64,000 bases of DNA from JANJTB01 sp032027125 (GCA_032027125.1 JAVSMQ010000001.1:656160-720159); one strand, 5' to 3'; shown: positions 34,250 through 45,300, numbered from the stretch's first letter. Notes: generated from the sequence alone by a model not told the origin. Numbers and translations: made by a program.

Positions 34250-35599
34250 TCAGAGACCGAGAATCCAAATAGACAGGCTGAAGTATATTAATATTCCGGT
34301 AAAGTCAATCAGGGTTGCCATGAACGGACTTGAGATTACTGCCGGGTCAAATTTCATTTTATTTAAAATAAGAGGGAGCAGTCCGCCGACAATATTTGCC
34401 CATAAAACCATAACAACCATTGCCAACCCGACTATAATGGCTATTTTATGTCCCGGGTCGCCGATTAAAAAGCCTCGTATAAAAGCAATCAAGCCCAAAG
34501 AAAGCCCAAGAAGAATACCTACTGCAAATTCTTTTTTTAGTACTCTAAACCACCGGTCGAAATTGAGACCGTCAACTGCTATACTTCGGATTATTAGTGT
34601 CGCGGATTGTGTGCCTGAGTTACCTGCCGTGCCGATAAGCATGGTCGGAAACAGGGTAAGAGCTACTACTTTTGCATATACCCAGTCGAAATGACTGATT
34701 GCCTGTACAGTCAGGAAATTTGCAAATAAGAGTGCAATGAGCCACGGAATTCGTTTACCCCAGAGTTTTAGGACACTGGCTGACTGGTAGCTTTGCTCAA
34801 CGGGATTTACACCGCCGATTTTCTGAAAGTCTTCTGTAGTTTCTTCTTCCGATATATCCATTACATCATCAAAAGTAACAATCCCTACCAGCACACCCAT
34901 CGAATCAACTACGGGAATTGCTACAAGGTCGTATTTTTCCAAAGTTTTTACGGCTTTTTCCTGGTCGTCGAATGCTGATAAGGATACCACATTGTAATCC
35001 ATCAAATCAGAGATAGAAGCATCAACATCAGCCAGAATGATAGAACGGAGTTTTATATCATCAAGTAATTTTCCGCTTTTATCGGTTACATAAATTCGGT
35101 TAATTGTTTCCGAATCTTTGCCGAATTTTCTGATATGATGCAAAGCCTTATGTATTGTCCAGTAAGACCTTACACCGACAAAATCGGGAGTCATTCTTCT
35201 GCCTACACTATCCTCGGGATAGCCAAGAAGTTCTCGTGCCTCTTTAAAATCCTCAGGGTCGAGAAGTGTCAGCAGTCGGCGTGTAACTTTTCCGGGTAAT
35301 TCTTCGAGCAGTTCTGTTCTGTCATCAGGAGGTAAATCCGAAAGTAGATTTCGTGTTTCCTGGTCAGTCAAATCAAGTAAGAAACTGTCTTTTTGGTCGC
35401 TGTCCAGATATGAGAAAACAATTGCGGCAATATCACGCGGTAATGCTCTGAAAATAAGAACCCTATCATTCTTTTCGACATCCAGAAACAGGTCAACTAT
35501 TTCCGGTGGGGGCCAAGAACTAAGAATATCACGAAGGTCAGACCAGTTTCTGGTATGAATAAGTTCGTGTATTTCAGGTTTTAACAATTCTTTAAGCAT
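34250..35599 (-). CDS. mgtE: Magnesium transporter MgtE
   Basis: Mg2+-gated channel of the inner membrane. The 449 residues show the cytoplasmic MgtE N-domain superhelix (about 5-125, with LPRDIAAIVFSYLD and LPPDDRTELLEELPG), two CBS domains (about 135-255, with PVVDSMGVLVGIVTFDDV) and five membrane segments (about 285-449) holding the pore motif GTAGNSGTQSATLIIRS and the Mg2+-binding PAVISSPFMATLIDFTG. All hallmark motifs are present. The gene is monocistronic and convergent with the T9SS cargo gene, leaving only 38 bp between the stops. Confidence 0.96.
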   Translation of the reverse strand: MLKELLKPEIHELIHTRNWSDLRDILSSWPPPEIVDLFLDVEKNDRVLIFRALPRDIAAIVFSYLDSDQKDSFLLDLTDQETRNLLSDLPPDDRTELLEELPGKVTRRLLTLLDPEDFKEARELLGYPEDSVGRRMTPDFVGVRSYWTIHKALHHIRKFGKDSETINRIYVTDKSGKLLDDIKLRSIILADVDASISDLMDYNVVSLSAFDDQEKAVKTLEKYDLVAIPVVDSMGVLVGIVTFDDVMDISEEETTEDFQKIGGVNPVEQSYQSASVLKLWGKRIPWLIALLFANFLTVQAISHFDWVYAKVVALTLFPTMLIGTAGNSGTQSATLIIRSIAVDGLNFDRWFRVLKKEFAVGILLGLSLGLIAFIRGFLIGDPGHKIAIIVGLAMVVMVLWANIVGGLLPLILNKMKFDPAVISSPFMATLIDFTGILIYFSLSIWILGL

Positions 35600-35739
35600 T
35601 ATCTTCTCTTTGAACTAAATCAGAAAGACTAAAATAACATCTATTACTTAGATAAGAAACTAAAAAATGTCATTCAGCCTGATTTGTGATAAAAATAGCG
35701 GTAAAAAAATTTGGAATGAATTTCAATTGTTTTTTCAGA

Positions 35740-36432
35740 CTATTTGAAAATCGCTTTCAAATATTTTTTTTGTGAAAATATATACAACTTCATTTCAGTA
35801 ATAATAAGCTCTAATTTTTCAAATATAGTAATATTAAATGCATCATTTTTTACAAATACTGTATCCGACTTATCCTTATACCATATTTTATAACCATTTT
35901 CATTTATCCAGTTACTGATTTCCTTTAAATACGGGTTTTTGTAATATTTACCGTGTGTTTCGATTGAAAGAATCAGCGGTCTGCTGACGAGATGTTTGAT
36001 AACAAACCACTCTGCACCTTCGATATCAATACTCAGGACATCGAAATCTCCATTATCAATTTCACTGAATTTTATTGATTTGGCTATAAATTTATCACCG
36101 TCGTCAATAACATATTTGTCGTTAACAATTGCCGGGCTCGACTTAAGTTCACTGACAAATGTGGATGACTTTCTTTTGCAAAGTTCAACAGTTCCATTAT
36201 AGTCATAGACGGCTGCATTATGAACGGTCAGATTACTGCTGCCGGCAAAATATTTGTTGATAGCTATTACATAATCAGGGTCAGCCTCAATAAGTGTCGT
36301 ATCTACATTGTCATTTATAAAGCCGATAAGATTTGATTCCTCCGGCAAATAAACACCAACTTCGCACACTTTTTTCGGCGAAATACCCTTTGACCTGATT
36401 TTATTATAAAACCGTAAAGCTCCTTTGTTCAT
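35740..36432 (-). CDS. FkbM-family SAM-dependent methyltransferase
   Basis: The 230-residue protein has the FkbM methyltransferase core: CEVGVYLPEESNLI in place of the usual glycine-rich SAM loop, IEADPDYVIAINKYF, VHNAAVYDYNGTVEL, and DVLSIDIEGAEWFVIKHL, the family signature. FkbM members O-methylate sugars and other small molecules, often in surface glycan or glycolipid pathways; the acceptor here is unknown. The ATG at 36432, with GGTGAC eight bases before it, is chosen over a TTG at 36447. No glycosyltransferase neighbours are present. The region upstream has the 70-bp tandem repeat. Confidence 0.86.
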   Translation of the reverse strand: MNKGALRFYNKIRSKGISPKKVCEVGVYLPEESNLIGFINDNVDTTLIEADPDYVIAINKYFAGSSNLTVHNAAVYDYNGTVELCKRKSSTFVSELKSSPAIVNDKYVIDDGDKFIAKSIKFSEIDNGDFDVLSIDIEGAEWFVIKHLVSRPLILSIETHGKYYKNPYLKEISNWINENGYKIWYKDKSDTVFVKNDAFNITIFEKLELIITEMKLYIFSQKKYLKAIFK

Positions 36433-36526
36433 ATATTTCGTCACCAAATTTTCTAAAAAACAAAAGCAAACCCCACTCTAAATATCTCAATGTGGAGGCA
36501 GCAATTTAATATTAACTTATACCACT

Positions 36527-36658
36527 CCCCTCCTTGATAAGGAGGGGTTGGGGGTGGTTACTATTATTTCAATTATACAATTTCAGTTTCCTATTTCCCC
36601 TCCTTGGTAAGGAGGGGTTAGGGGTGGTTATTATTATTTCAATTACACAATTTCAGTA
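36527..36658. repeat. 70-bp tandem direct repeat with strong palindromes
   Basis: Copies begin at 36527 and 36597. Each has a CCCCTCCTT/AAGGAGGGG hairpin, GGGGTGGTTA and an ATTATTTCAATTAYACAATT tail. It sits between the end of recA and the fkbM start. The hairpin relates it to the elements at 16989 and 57309. It may end recA-divergent readthrough or simply be a dispersed repeat. Confidence 0.8.
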
Positions 36659-36660
36659 GT

Positions 36661-37734
36661 TTAATCTTCCACTTCAACAACAGGTGAAGTCTTAAGCATG
36701 AATGGCTTAGCTTTCAGCACTTCCTTAACTTCGGCTTCCAACTGTTTGTATAATTCATCATTTTCCAAAAGGAATTTACGAACACCGTCGCGTCCCTGAG
36801 TACGTTCGGTTTTGTAAGAATACCATGAGCCGCTTTTCACAACAATGCCATGTTCGGTAGCGACATCAATCAAGTCACCCATTTTCGATATGCCTTCATT
36901 GTACAGTATATCAAATTCAACTTCTTTGAACGGTGGAGCTACTTTATTCTTTACGATTTTGCATCTAACGCGGTTACCGATAATTTCCTGACCGTCTTTG
37001 ATTACTTCCTTTCTGCGTATATCTATGCGGACGGAAGCATAAAATTTCAGTGCATTTCCGCCTGTTGTAGTTTCGGGATTGCCGTAAATCACACCGATTT
37101 TGCTTCGCAGCTGGTTTGTAAAAATCACTGTTGTTTTTGATTTGCCGATTGCAGCCTGAAGTTTTCTCATTGCCTGCGACATAAGTCTTGCCTGCGAACC
37201 CATCTGTGCATCGCCCATATCGCCTTCGATTTCGACTCTTGGAGTAAGTGCGGCAACCGAATCCACAACTATTACATCCAATGCACCGCTGCGAACAAGA
37301 GTTTCGACTATTTCAAGAGCCTGTTCACCGAACTCCGGTTGAGAAAGTAATAGGTTATTTAAGTCCAGACCAAGTCTCTGTGCATAATTTATATCCAAAG
37401 CATGCTCGGTATCAATAAATGCTGCCAAACCTCCGTTTTTTTGGGCTTCAGCAATAACGTGAAGACAAACGGTAGTTTTACCTGATGATTCAGGTCCGAA
37501 AATCTCGATGATTCTGCCGCGCGGAACGCCGCCGATACCGATAGCGGCATCGAGTGACAGGCAGCCGGTAGAGATTGCCTCAACATTTACTACATGCTGG
37601 TCGTTCAGTCTCATTATCGAGCCTTTGCCGTGTGTTTTTTCGATTTGGTCAATTGCAATCTGAACTGCTTTAAGTTTTTCATTAACTGATTTACTTGCCG
37701 CAGAGGTCAATTCTTTCGGTTGTTCTTTTGCCAT
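36661..37734 (-). CDS. recA: Recombinase RecA
   Basis: ATP-dependent strand-exchange protein and SOS coprotease. The 357 residues show Walker A GPESSGKTT (80-88), EHALDINYAQRLG, Walker B VIVVDSVAALTPR, L1/L2 loops with MGSQARLMSQAMRKL and a short acidic tail (VVEVED). All functional motifs are intact. No LexA box was identified upstream. The protein is cytoplasmic and the gene is monocistronic. Confidence 0.98.
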   Translation of the reverse strand: MAKEQPKELTSAASKSVNEKLKAVQIAIDQIEKTHGKGSIMRLNDQHVVNVEAISTGCLSLDAAIGIGGVPRGRIIEIFGPESSGKTTVCLHVIAEAQKNGGLAAFIDTEHALDINYAQRLGLDLNNLLLSQPEFGEQALEIVETLVRSGALDVIVVDSVAALTPRVEIEGDMGDAQMGSQARLMSQAMRKLQAAIGKSKTTVIFTNQLRSKIGVIYGNPETTTGGNALKFYASVRIDIRRKEVIKDGQEIIGNRVRCKIVKNKVAPPFKEVEFDILYNEGISKMGDLIDVATEHGIVVKSGSWYSYKTERTQGRDGVRKFLLENDELYKQLEAEVKEVLKAKPFMLKTSPVVEVED

Positions 37735-37899
37735 ATCTTTTTCTCAGAATAGTTAAATATAAAAGAACAAAATTACAGAAAAAAAACCGATAGAAAAAAT
37801 GAAGTTATCAACAATTATACGATATTACGCATTTTTAGTCAAATCATTTAACAGCTTTGAAAAACATTATAAAATTAATTGATAAAGTCAAAGTATAAT

Positions 37900-39138
37900 T
37901 TAATCTTCTTTTTTGACAATTTCTTTTGCTTTGTAAGCTGTACTTTCGAGAAATTCCGATAACTGATAAACTAAACTGTTCATTCCGTCTTTCATGTTCC
38001 AGGTATTTGTGAATATAACAATTGTTAAATCAATTTGCGGGTCATATACCATCATCGAAAGGTATCCTTCATGTGCGCCGTTATGACCATAGCCCAGATT
38101 TTGAGTGTAAGTCAAGCCGCAGCCGTATTTACCGGAACTTTTACTGCTTGTAGGCAGACAGTTCATCATGACAGAATTAACCGTATGAGGGCTGAGTAAA
38201 CTTTTACCTGACAATAAAGTTCTCAAAAATTTGGATAAATCATACGGAGTCGTTATTAATGTTCCCTCAGCTACATTTGCAGAAATATTTGACTGGCTCA
38301 CATCAGTTTGTGAACCATTCATATATATATAACCTTTAGCATAAGGTTCCGGTAAATTCCGGTCGGTACCAAGAACAGGCATAGTCGTATTTGTTAAACC
38401 AATGGGAGTAATGATTTCTTCCATCATATAATTCTGATAAGATTTTCCGGATACTCTTTCAATAATCTTACCGAGCAGTGAATAACCGGTATTTGAATAA
38501 TGATAACCATTATCAGGAGTGAAATAATACAGACCGGTTTTTGTAACAACATTAACTAATTCATCAAAAGTAAATGTGTGTTCAGGTTCTTTTTCCATAA
38601 TATATTCCAAATAATATTTCCCTTTATAAGGAAGTGGAGCTGACACAGTATCCGGCACCATATCATTGGATACATCAAAAACACCTGCTCTGTGACGCAA
38701 TAAATCGAGTATAGTAATTGAATTTTTGAAAGGAATGTCATATTCCGGGGTATTCGGTAAATAGGTTTGGTTTGTACCCGGAATTATGTCTGTAATTTTA
38801 TGATTGATATCAAGTTTCCCCTGCTGATATAAATATAAAATAGCAGCAGAAGTAAATGTTTTTGTGTTACTCGCAGCTCTGAAATGAATCCCGTCTGTAA
38901 CAGATGAACCCATACCGGCAGAAGCAAAGTAAGATTCATTACCCGCGAGTATTTTCATCGTCAAGCCGCCGGGATAATCCGGGAATTTGTTTTTGTATCC
39001 CTGAAGCTCGTTTTCAACAAGGGTTTGCAGCTTTGTTTGGATGTCGCTGTTACCGGATGTTATGCTATCTTCTTTTGAGCATGCAGTAAGAGCAACCAAT
39101 ACTGCAAAAAATAAAAAATTAAATATTCTGTTTTTCAT
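37900..39138 (-). CDS. Serine beta-lactamase/DD-peptidase-like lipoprotein (class C fold)
   Basis: The 412-residue lipoprotein has lipobox LTAC with Cys20, then a class C/PBP-type fold with SNTK (S90-K93), YSN (Y212-N214) and GHNGAHEGY (about 348-356), the three catalytic elements of the family. Members are DD-carboxypeptidases, esterases or beta-lactamases; substrate cannot be told from sequence. The domain is fully present and presumably faces the periplasm. It is followed 105 bp away by another lipoprotein on the same strand. Confidence 0.87.
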   Translation of the reverse strand: MKNRIFNFLFFAVLVALTACSKEDSITSGNSDIQTKLQTLVENELQGYKNKFPDYPGGLTMKILAGNESYFASAGMGSSVTDGIHFRAASNTKTFTSAAILYLYQQGKLDINHKITDIIPGTNQTYLPNTPEYDIPFKNSITILDLLRHRAGVFDVSNDMVPDTVSAPLPYKGKYYLEYIMEKEPEHTFTFDELVNVVTKTGLYYFTPDNGYHYSNTGYSLLGKIIERVSGKSYQNYMMEEIITPIGLTNTTMPVLGTDRNLPEPYAKGYIYMNGSQTDVSQSNISANVAEGTLITTPYDLSKFLRTLLSGKSLLSPHTVNSVMMNCLPTSSKSSGKYGCGLTYTQNLGYGHNGAHEGYLSMMVYDPQIDLTIVIFTNTWNMKDGMNSLVYQLSEFLESTAYKAKEIVKKED

Positions 39139-39243
39139 AAAATTTAACCTTTAATTTATCAAACAAACACAAATAATAAAGTTCTTCTACTTCTTTCTAA
39201 ATCACATAATTTTCTTTTGATATCATATCGTTGCAGTTATGAA

Positions 39244-40056
39244 TCATTTCTTCTCCAATATTAATTGTACCCAAGGGACTGCAATTCTGACCGGTCCTAC
39301 AGCATACGGGGCTACCTGATAAACGTCAAAAGTCAGTATGAGACTGTCGCGTGTTATATTATAATTTTGGAAATTCTCCCATTCCGGCAATATTCCATTC
39401 CAAATCCATACTGAATCCGAAATATTTTTTGCAGCTATAAGTTCGTAACTGATGTTTGACAAATTACCTATAAAAGTGCTGTCATCATCCTGCACAAATT
39501 CCATCAAATCTATCTCGTCGCCTGTTTTCATATCAAAATTCATTGTTTTATGATAAGAAATAGGATGAGCGGAAAATGCATTATACTGCTCAATATTGAA
39601 TATCATACTCATGATTGTACGCGAATTGTTGACAATCCCGTAATCAATCAAAAGATAATTCTGCCGCGTTTCAAATCCTTCTAAGTCTTTAAGAGGAGCC
39701 AGACCGATTGAGTCATTTGCAAGAAATTTCTGGTCAATTTTGAACAAATCAATAATTTCGTTAAGTCTGCCGGTAATTGCGTAATTAATTTTGAACTTAA
39801 CGGTATCAATATCATAATGAATCAGTTCGGGATATTTACAGGTAATTACATAATGAAACTCAGAACTTGTATCTGATATTTCATGAGGAATGAATGTCAG
39901 AGTGTCGCTTTTGGGAATAGAAGCAGCAAGTGAATCGTAATTAATACGCGGCTCGCGGTATTGTCTGGTTGACTCGGAGCAAGAGCAGAACAAAAACAAT
40001 ACAGCCATTGCCGCAACTGAAATCAAAAAACGATATTTGCCGGTAGAATTTTTCAA
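39244..40056 (-). CDS. Lipoprotein with a DUF3298/RsiV-like domain
   Basis: The 270-residue protein has a lipobox (FLFCSC, Cys24 or Cys26). The mature part resembles DUF3298-type periplasmic domains: SYHKTMNFDMKTGDEIDLMEF, then ITRDSLILTFDVYQVAPYAVG and VRIAVPWVQL near the end. Such domains occur in RsiV anti-sigma factors, which sense lysozyme, and in PdaC-like wall enzymes. No sigma factor or catalytic deacetylase domain is present here, so a binding or sensing role is inferred. It probably starts the two-gene unit with the serine hydrolase. Confidence 0.75.
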   Translation of the reverse strand: MKNSTGKYRFLISVAAMAVLFLFCSCSESTRQYREPRINYDSLAASIPKSDTLTFIPHEISDTSSEFHYVITCKYPELIHYDIDTVKFKINYAITGRLNEIIDLFKIDQKFLANDSIGLAPLKDLEGFETRQNYLLIDYGIVNNSRTIMSMIFNIEQYNAFSAHPISYHKTMNFDMKTGDEIDLMEFVQDDDSTFIGNLSNISYELIAAKNISDSVWIWNGILPEWENFQNYNITRDSLILTFDVYQVAPYAVGPVRIAVPWVQLILEKK

Positions 40057-40136
40057 TTAGTTTTCAATATATAAATTTACAATTTTGTATTATCTTCTAC
40101 CCAAAAGTAACTAATTATTACAATTTATTCAAAAAA

Positions 40137-40168
40137 TTTGTATGAAATTGCATATTTACTTATATTTG
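40137..40168 (+). promoter_or_regulatory. Candidate Bacteroidota-type promoter of the tyrosine phenol-lyase gene
   Basis: TTTG (40137-40140), a 20-bp spacer and TATATTTG (40161-40168) match the -33/-7 pattern and spacing seen upstream of ftsQ. The ATG is about 83 bp downstream. Confidence 0.5.
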
Positions 40169-40250
40169 AGTAGTTTAATGAACGCATAAACGAAAATAAA
40201 AATCGTAAAATGCAAAAGTTAATTATTTAAATACTTAATTAAGGGTTTTA

Positions 40251-41636
40251 ATGATGTCCGGAAAATACATCCCTTGGGCTGAGCCATATAAAATTAAAGT
40301 GGTTGAGCCCTTGAAAATGACAAGTCTCGAAGACCGTCAAACAGCTATAAAAGAAGCAGGTTATAACACATTTTTATTACGTTCCGAAGATGTTTACATT
40401 GATTTTTTGACTGACAGCGGAACAAACGCCATGAGTGATGCCCAATGGGCAGGTATGATGATGGGTGATGAAGCTTATGCAGGCTCAAAGAATTTCTATC
40501 GTCTCGAAGCTGCGGTGCAAAAGCATTACGGTTATAAACATTTAGTTCCTACCCATCAGGGACGCGGTGCTGAAAATCTACTGTCTCAGGCTATGATTAA
40601 ACCGGGTGATTTTGTACCCGGAAATATGTATTTCACCACAACCAGATTTCATCAGGAAAAAGCAGGTGCTACTTTTGTTGATGTAATTATTGACGAAGCA
40701 CATGATTCACAAAGTCTGCATCCTTTCAAAGGCAATATTGACCTGCAAAAATATCAGGATTTAATCAATAGAGTCGGTGCTGATAAAATTCCTTATATCT
40801 GTGTAGCAGCGACAGTTAATATGGCTGGCGGTCAGCCTATTTCCATTGAAAATATCCGTGATGTAAAAGCGATTTCCGATAAACACGGTATCAAAGTTAT
40901 GCTTGATGCAACACGTGCAGTCGAAAATGCTTATTTCATCCAGCAGAGAGAAGAAGGTTACAAAAATAAACCTGTTGCTGATATTTTGTTGGAACTGGCT
41001 TCATATTCAGATGGCGCTACAATGAGCGGAAAGAAAGACTTACTTGTCAATATCGGTGGTTTTGTTGCTGTTAACGACTGGGATTTGTTTGAAGAATTAC
41101 GCAATATGGTTGTCGTTTACGAAGGTTTGCATACTTATGGCGGAATGGCAGGACGCGACATGGAAGCTATGGCTATTGGACTTGAAGAAGCCGTACAGGA
41201 CCAGAATATTGCTTCACGCGTCAGACAGGTTGAATACCTTGGTAAACTGCTTGATAATGCAGGTGTGCCGTTTGTAACTCCGGTTGGCGGACACGCAATA
41301 TTTTTGGATGCCAAGAGATTTTATCCACATATACCTCAGGAAGAATATCCGGCACAGACTTTGGCTGCCAATCTATATCTCGAATCCGGTGTACGTGCTA
41401 TGGAACGCGGTATAGTATCTGCAGGACGCGACAACAAAACAGGCGAGAATCACAAACCGAAACTCGAACTTGTCAGACTGACAATTCCGAGGAGAGTTTA
41501 TACTCAGGCACATTTCGACGTTGTTGCTTACTGGGTGGAAGAACTTTATCACCACAGAGAAAATGCAAAAGGATTGAAAATGGTTTACGAACCAAAATAT
41601 TTGAGATTCTTCCAGGCACGATTCGAAAGACTCTAA
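40251..41636 (+). CDS. tpl: Tyrosine phenol-lyase (beta-tyrosinase)
   Basis: PLP enzyme splitting tyrosine to phenol, pyruvate and ammonium. The 461 residues belong to the tryptophanase/TPL family, with the Schiff-base Lys in MSGKKD (Lys262). Residues known to set TPL apart from tryptophanase are of TPL type: Thr129 in FTTTRFHQEK (Thr124 in the Citrobacter enzyme, Asp in tryptophanase), Arg386 in AMERGI (Arg381, which binds the phenol OH; Val in tryptophanase), and Phe453-Phe454 in LRFFQARF (Phe448-449). Such genes are often annotated as tryptophanase. AAGGG lies 5-8 bases before two adjacent ATG codons. A candidate promoter and terminator bracket it. Cytoplasmic. Confidence 0.88.
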   Translation: MMSGKYIPWAEPYKIKVVEPLKMTSLEDRQTAIKEAGYNTFLLRSEDVYIDFLTDSGTNAMSDAQWAGMMMGDEAYAGSKNFYRLEAAVQKHYGYKHLVPTHQGRGAENLLSQAMIKPGDFVPGNMYFTTTRFHQEKAGATFVDVIIDEAHDSQSLHPFKGNIDLQKYQDLINRVGADKIPYICVAATVNMAGGQPISIENIRDVKAISDKHGIKVMLDATRAVENAYFIQQREEGYKNKPVADILLELASYSDGATMSGKKDLLVNIGGFVAVNDWDLFEELRNMVVVYEGLHTYGGMAGRDMEAMAIGLEEAVQDQNIASRVRQVEYLGKLLDNAGVPFVTPVGGHAIFLDAKRFYPHIPQEEYPAQTLAANLYLESGVRAMERGIVSAGRDNKTGENHKPKLELVRLTIPRRVYTQAHFDVVAYWVEELYHHRENAKGLKMVYEPKYLRFFQARFERL

Positions 41637-41663
41637 AAGAAGACAAAAAATTAAATTATTAAG

Positions 41664-41688
41664 CCCTGCAATCAAAGCGGGGTTTTTT
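41664..41688 (+). terminator. Terminator after the tyrosine phenol-lyase gene
   Basis: CCCTGC pairs with GCGGGG (one G-T pair), followed by six T. Confidence 0.7.
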
Positions 41689-41689
41689 A

Positions 41690-42394
41690 GTTTTGAGTCC
41701 TTAGTTTTAAGTTCTTAGTTCTTCTTAATAATTAGCTTCGCTGGTCTTCGACTTCAGCATTCTGAATTGATTTCAACTCCGAAGGAGTTGTATGTTTATA
41801 GCAAATGATTACCGAAAGACACCCAAAGAACCAACTCCGTTAGGAGTTGAATTATGGTAACAAAAGGCATCCCGATGAACATAAACTACCTCGTAGAGGT
41901 TGAATTATGGTAAAATAATATAATCTCTACGAGATAACAATCATATGGGTATTGAGCATGTTACCACAATTTAATCTCTACGAGATAAATATGTTCCAAC
42001 TCCGAAGGAGTGACATTATTATAGAAAAAGCACAGTCTGTCTGAACCGTGATTTTTGGGATTTATGGGATTGTTGGGATTTGAATTAATTGTAATTCGTT
42101 ATTTAAAATTGATTGTATCCCATAGGGATTAAATTATGGTAACAAAGCACAGCCCGAAGGATAACATACATTTCCACCTCCGTCACTCCGTGACACCTCC
42201 GCCAGCGGAGGACAAAATCAAAATCCCACTTTGTCAGAATCACTGATTTAAATCCGTGGAATCGGTGTAATCAGTTCAATCCGTGATTCAGAATATTTCA
42301 AAGGGGGATTTGACTTACCCCCCTCAAATACTAATAAACCCGCGGTTTAGTTGCCGCGGGCTGAATTATTGAAAGGTTAAAAACAGGAGTTTTT
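41690..42394. repeat. Repeat-rich intergenic DNA without genes
   Basis: A chain of short hairpins of one style: CAACTCCGAAGGAGTTG (41774-41790), CAACTCCGTTAGGAGTTG (41832-41849), CTACCTCGTAGAGGTTG followed by AATTATGGTAA, and TCTCTACGAGATAA twice. Further on are a CCACCTCCGTCACTCCGTGA copy with CCTCCGCCAGCGGAGG (42174-42219), whose inverse is at 48536-48574, and the CCCGCGG/CCGCGGG palindrome (42339-42360). Confidence 0.7.
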
Positions 42395-45300
42395 TTAATT
42401 ACACTTCAGATATTTGTCAATTAATTCATTTAATATTTTTGTATCATAGGGTTTTGATATGTAATCGTCAAATCCTGCTGAAAGAATTTTTTGTTTATCA
42501 TCATAAAATGCATAAGCTGTCTGAGCAATTATCGGCAAATCAGGTCTGATTATTTTTATTAACGCAGCAGCTTCAATTCCATCCATAACGGGCATTTTAA
42601 TATCCATCAAAATCAAATCAATATCGGGTGTAATTTTGACTAATTCGACTGCCTCCTTACCATTTTCGGCATGAATTAATACAGTTTTAGAATTTTCAAA
42701 AAATCTGATAAGATATTGTGCACTAACCCAATCGTCTTCGGCAATTAAGATTTTACTTTTCATAATTAAGACGGAATTTTCCGGAATTTCATTGTCTTCC
42801 TGTGATTGTAAAATTCCTACAGTCAATGGCAGCGTGAAGTAAAATGCTGTACCATTATTGATTTCAGATTCAACCCGGATACTGCCGCCGAGTAATTCCA
42901 CAAGTCCCTTGCAGATAGCTAATCCCAGCCCTGCACCTTCATAACTTCTCGAAATTGACTGCTCTGCCTGAGTAAATCTTTCGAAAATCTTTTCGTGCAA
43001 ATCTTCGGTAATACCCACGCCTGTGTCTTTTACATAAAATTGAATAGTATTATCAATGATTTCATAACCGTAATCTATGCCGCCGGAATGTGTAAATTTT
43101 ATGGCATTATTTATTAAATTAGTAAATATCTGATGCAATTTACCTTCATCGGTATATATTGTTCTGCCAAAATCATCTGTATTATGATAATTCAAACTAA
43201 TATTCTTTTCTTCCGCTAAATGAGAGAAAAAGTCAAACAAATCAGAAAAGAGTGAATTTATTACAATTGGTTCGGACACGGTTTCAATTTGTCCTGTTTG
43301 TATTTTGGACATATCAAGAACATTATTTACAATTTCAATTAGCCGCTCACTACTTAAACTAATCATATTTGTAAAGTCCTGAATATCTTCACTGCTTAAA
43401 TCTTCAGAAACGAGCATTCTGGAAAAGCCGATAATTCCATTAAGTGGTGTGCGTATTTCATGTGACATATTCTGCAGGAAAGCAGTTTTCAGATTATCAC
43501 TTTCTTCTGCACGTTCTTTAGCAATTGTTAATTCCTGTTCAATAAGTATGCGTTCTGTAATATTTGCCGAAAAAGCAGTTGCCCCTATAATCTCATTCTT
43601 ATCATTAAAAATTGGATTGTACCGTGTTTCATAGTAGTAACGTTCAAAATCTCCGTATTCCTCAATTGTTATATGGTTTTCTCCATCCAATGCCCGGTCG
43701 TAGTTAATTTTGGACTTTTTCCGGTCATCTTCATTGGTTATGCAGTCAAGCAGATTCATTCCAATCTCCACATCAACACCATAGGCTAATGCCATAACAT
43801 TTTTATGGTAAGAATTAAAATTCAGGTATTGAAAGTTATTATCAATTTCAAGAACAATCATGTCTTTAGGACTTTCAATACAGGCTTGCAGCAGAATTTG
43901 AGTATCTTTAATTTTATCTTCAGCATGTTTACGTTCGGTTATATCCCGGAAATTCAAAATAATGGATTCAACATTAGGGTCAGAAAGATGATTACTGAAT
44001 GTAGTCTCAACACAAATCCAATGACCTTCTTTATGGGCAAAACGATAATCCAGTGTCGGTACATAATCAGGAACTTCAAATAATTTACCCAGATGTGACA
44101 AAACCATCTGCAAATCGTCAGGGTGTGTTAATTCTGCCGGATTTACGGATATTTCTTCCGTTAAACCATAACCGAACATTTTTCTTGCTGACGGACTGAC
44201 ATATTTAAATTGAGCATTCGAATCCAATAAAACAATCCCATCGGCAGCTTTTTCAATTAATGTCTGATAATGCAGACCAAGTTTAGCTATTTTATTTTCA
44301 GCAAGTTTACGCTCAGTGATATCTTGTCCGTAAAGATTTGCGTAACCGGCTTCAGCAATCGGTGTAACATAAAAAGAATACACAACATCTTCGTGTATTA
44401 ATTCAATTATTTGTATCTCACAAGTTTCAATAGCTTTGTTTACAACAGATTGAAGCATATTTGGTGCTGACTTTCCAATTTGCAGATTCCATTTCGGTAA
44501 TTTCTCCAGACCGGCTTCATTAATATAAAACAATTTGCCGACATTTGAAATTCGTAAAATTGGACCAGGGTTCTCAGATGGAAATTTAGCGAGGCTGTTG
44601 ATTTCTTCCTCTATCTTCTTACGTTCGGTAATATCCAATACGAATCCTTCAAAATATTGAATCCTGCCGTTTTCATCTTTTACAGCCCTTGAATCCTCAT
44701 AGAACCAAAGCTTTGTACCGTCTTTATGTTTAACTTCATATTCATAACCCTCAACAAAACCATCTTTTTCAATCATTTTTAAATATTTGTCACGTTCTAT
44801 TGGGTCATAATAGGAATCCTTCGAAATATCTCGTATGGTATTAATCAATTCTTCAGGCGAATCAAAACCTAACATTTTTGCCAATGCTGGATTAACTGAA
44901 ATATAGGTACCGTTGATATTAGTCTGAAAAATTCCTTCGCGGGCATTCTCAAAAATATTGCGGTATTTTTCCTCACTTTTACGTAATGCTTCTTCAGCAT
45001 GTTTACGGTTCGAAATCTCTTTTTCCAACTCAATATTTTTAATTTCTAAAGTATTTCTTGCTTCGGCTGTCTCTTTCATATTATTCAGTACAGATTCTCG
45101 CGAAGTTTCTAATTCCATATTTAATTTAACCAAACTGTCTCTTGAACTACGCATTTCTTCTTCTGCCTTTGTCCTTTCAGCAATATTATTATCTATTGAT
45201 TTGCCTAAAGAACGTGAGACTAATGAAATAATGAAAGATGTCAAAATAAGTGAAAGAATATCAACAATACTGTTTTGCAAAGCAAAATAACTATTAATAT

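Noticed and set aside
40251..41636. Tryptophanase (tnaA)
   Set aside because: The residues that mark tryptophanase (Asp near 129, Val at the Arg386 position) are replaced by those of tyrosine phenol-lyase.
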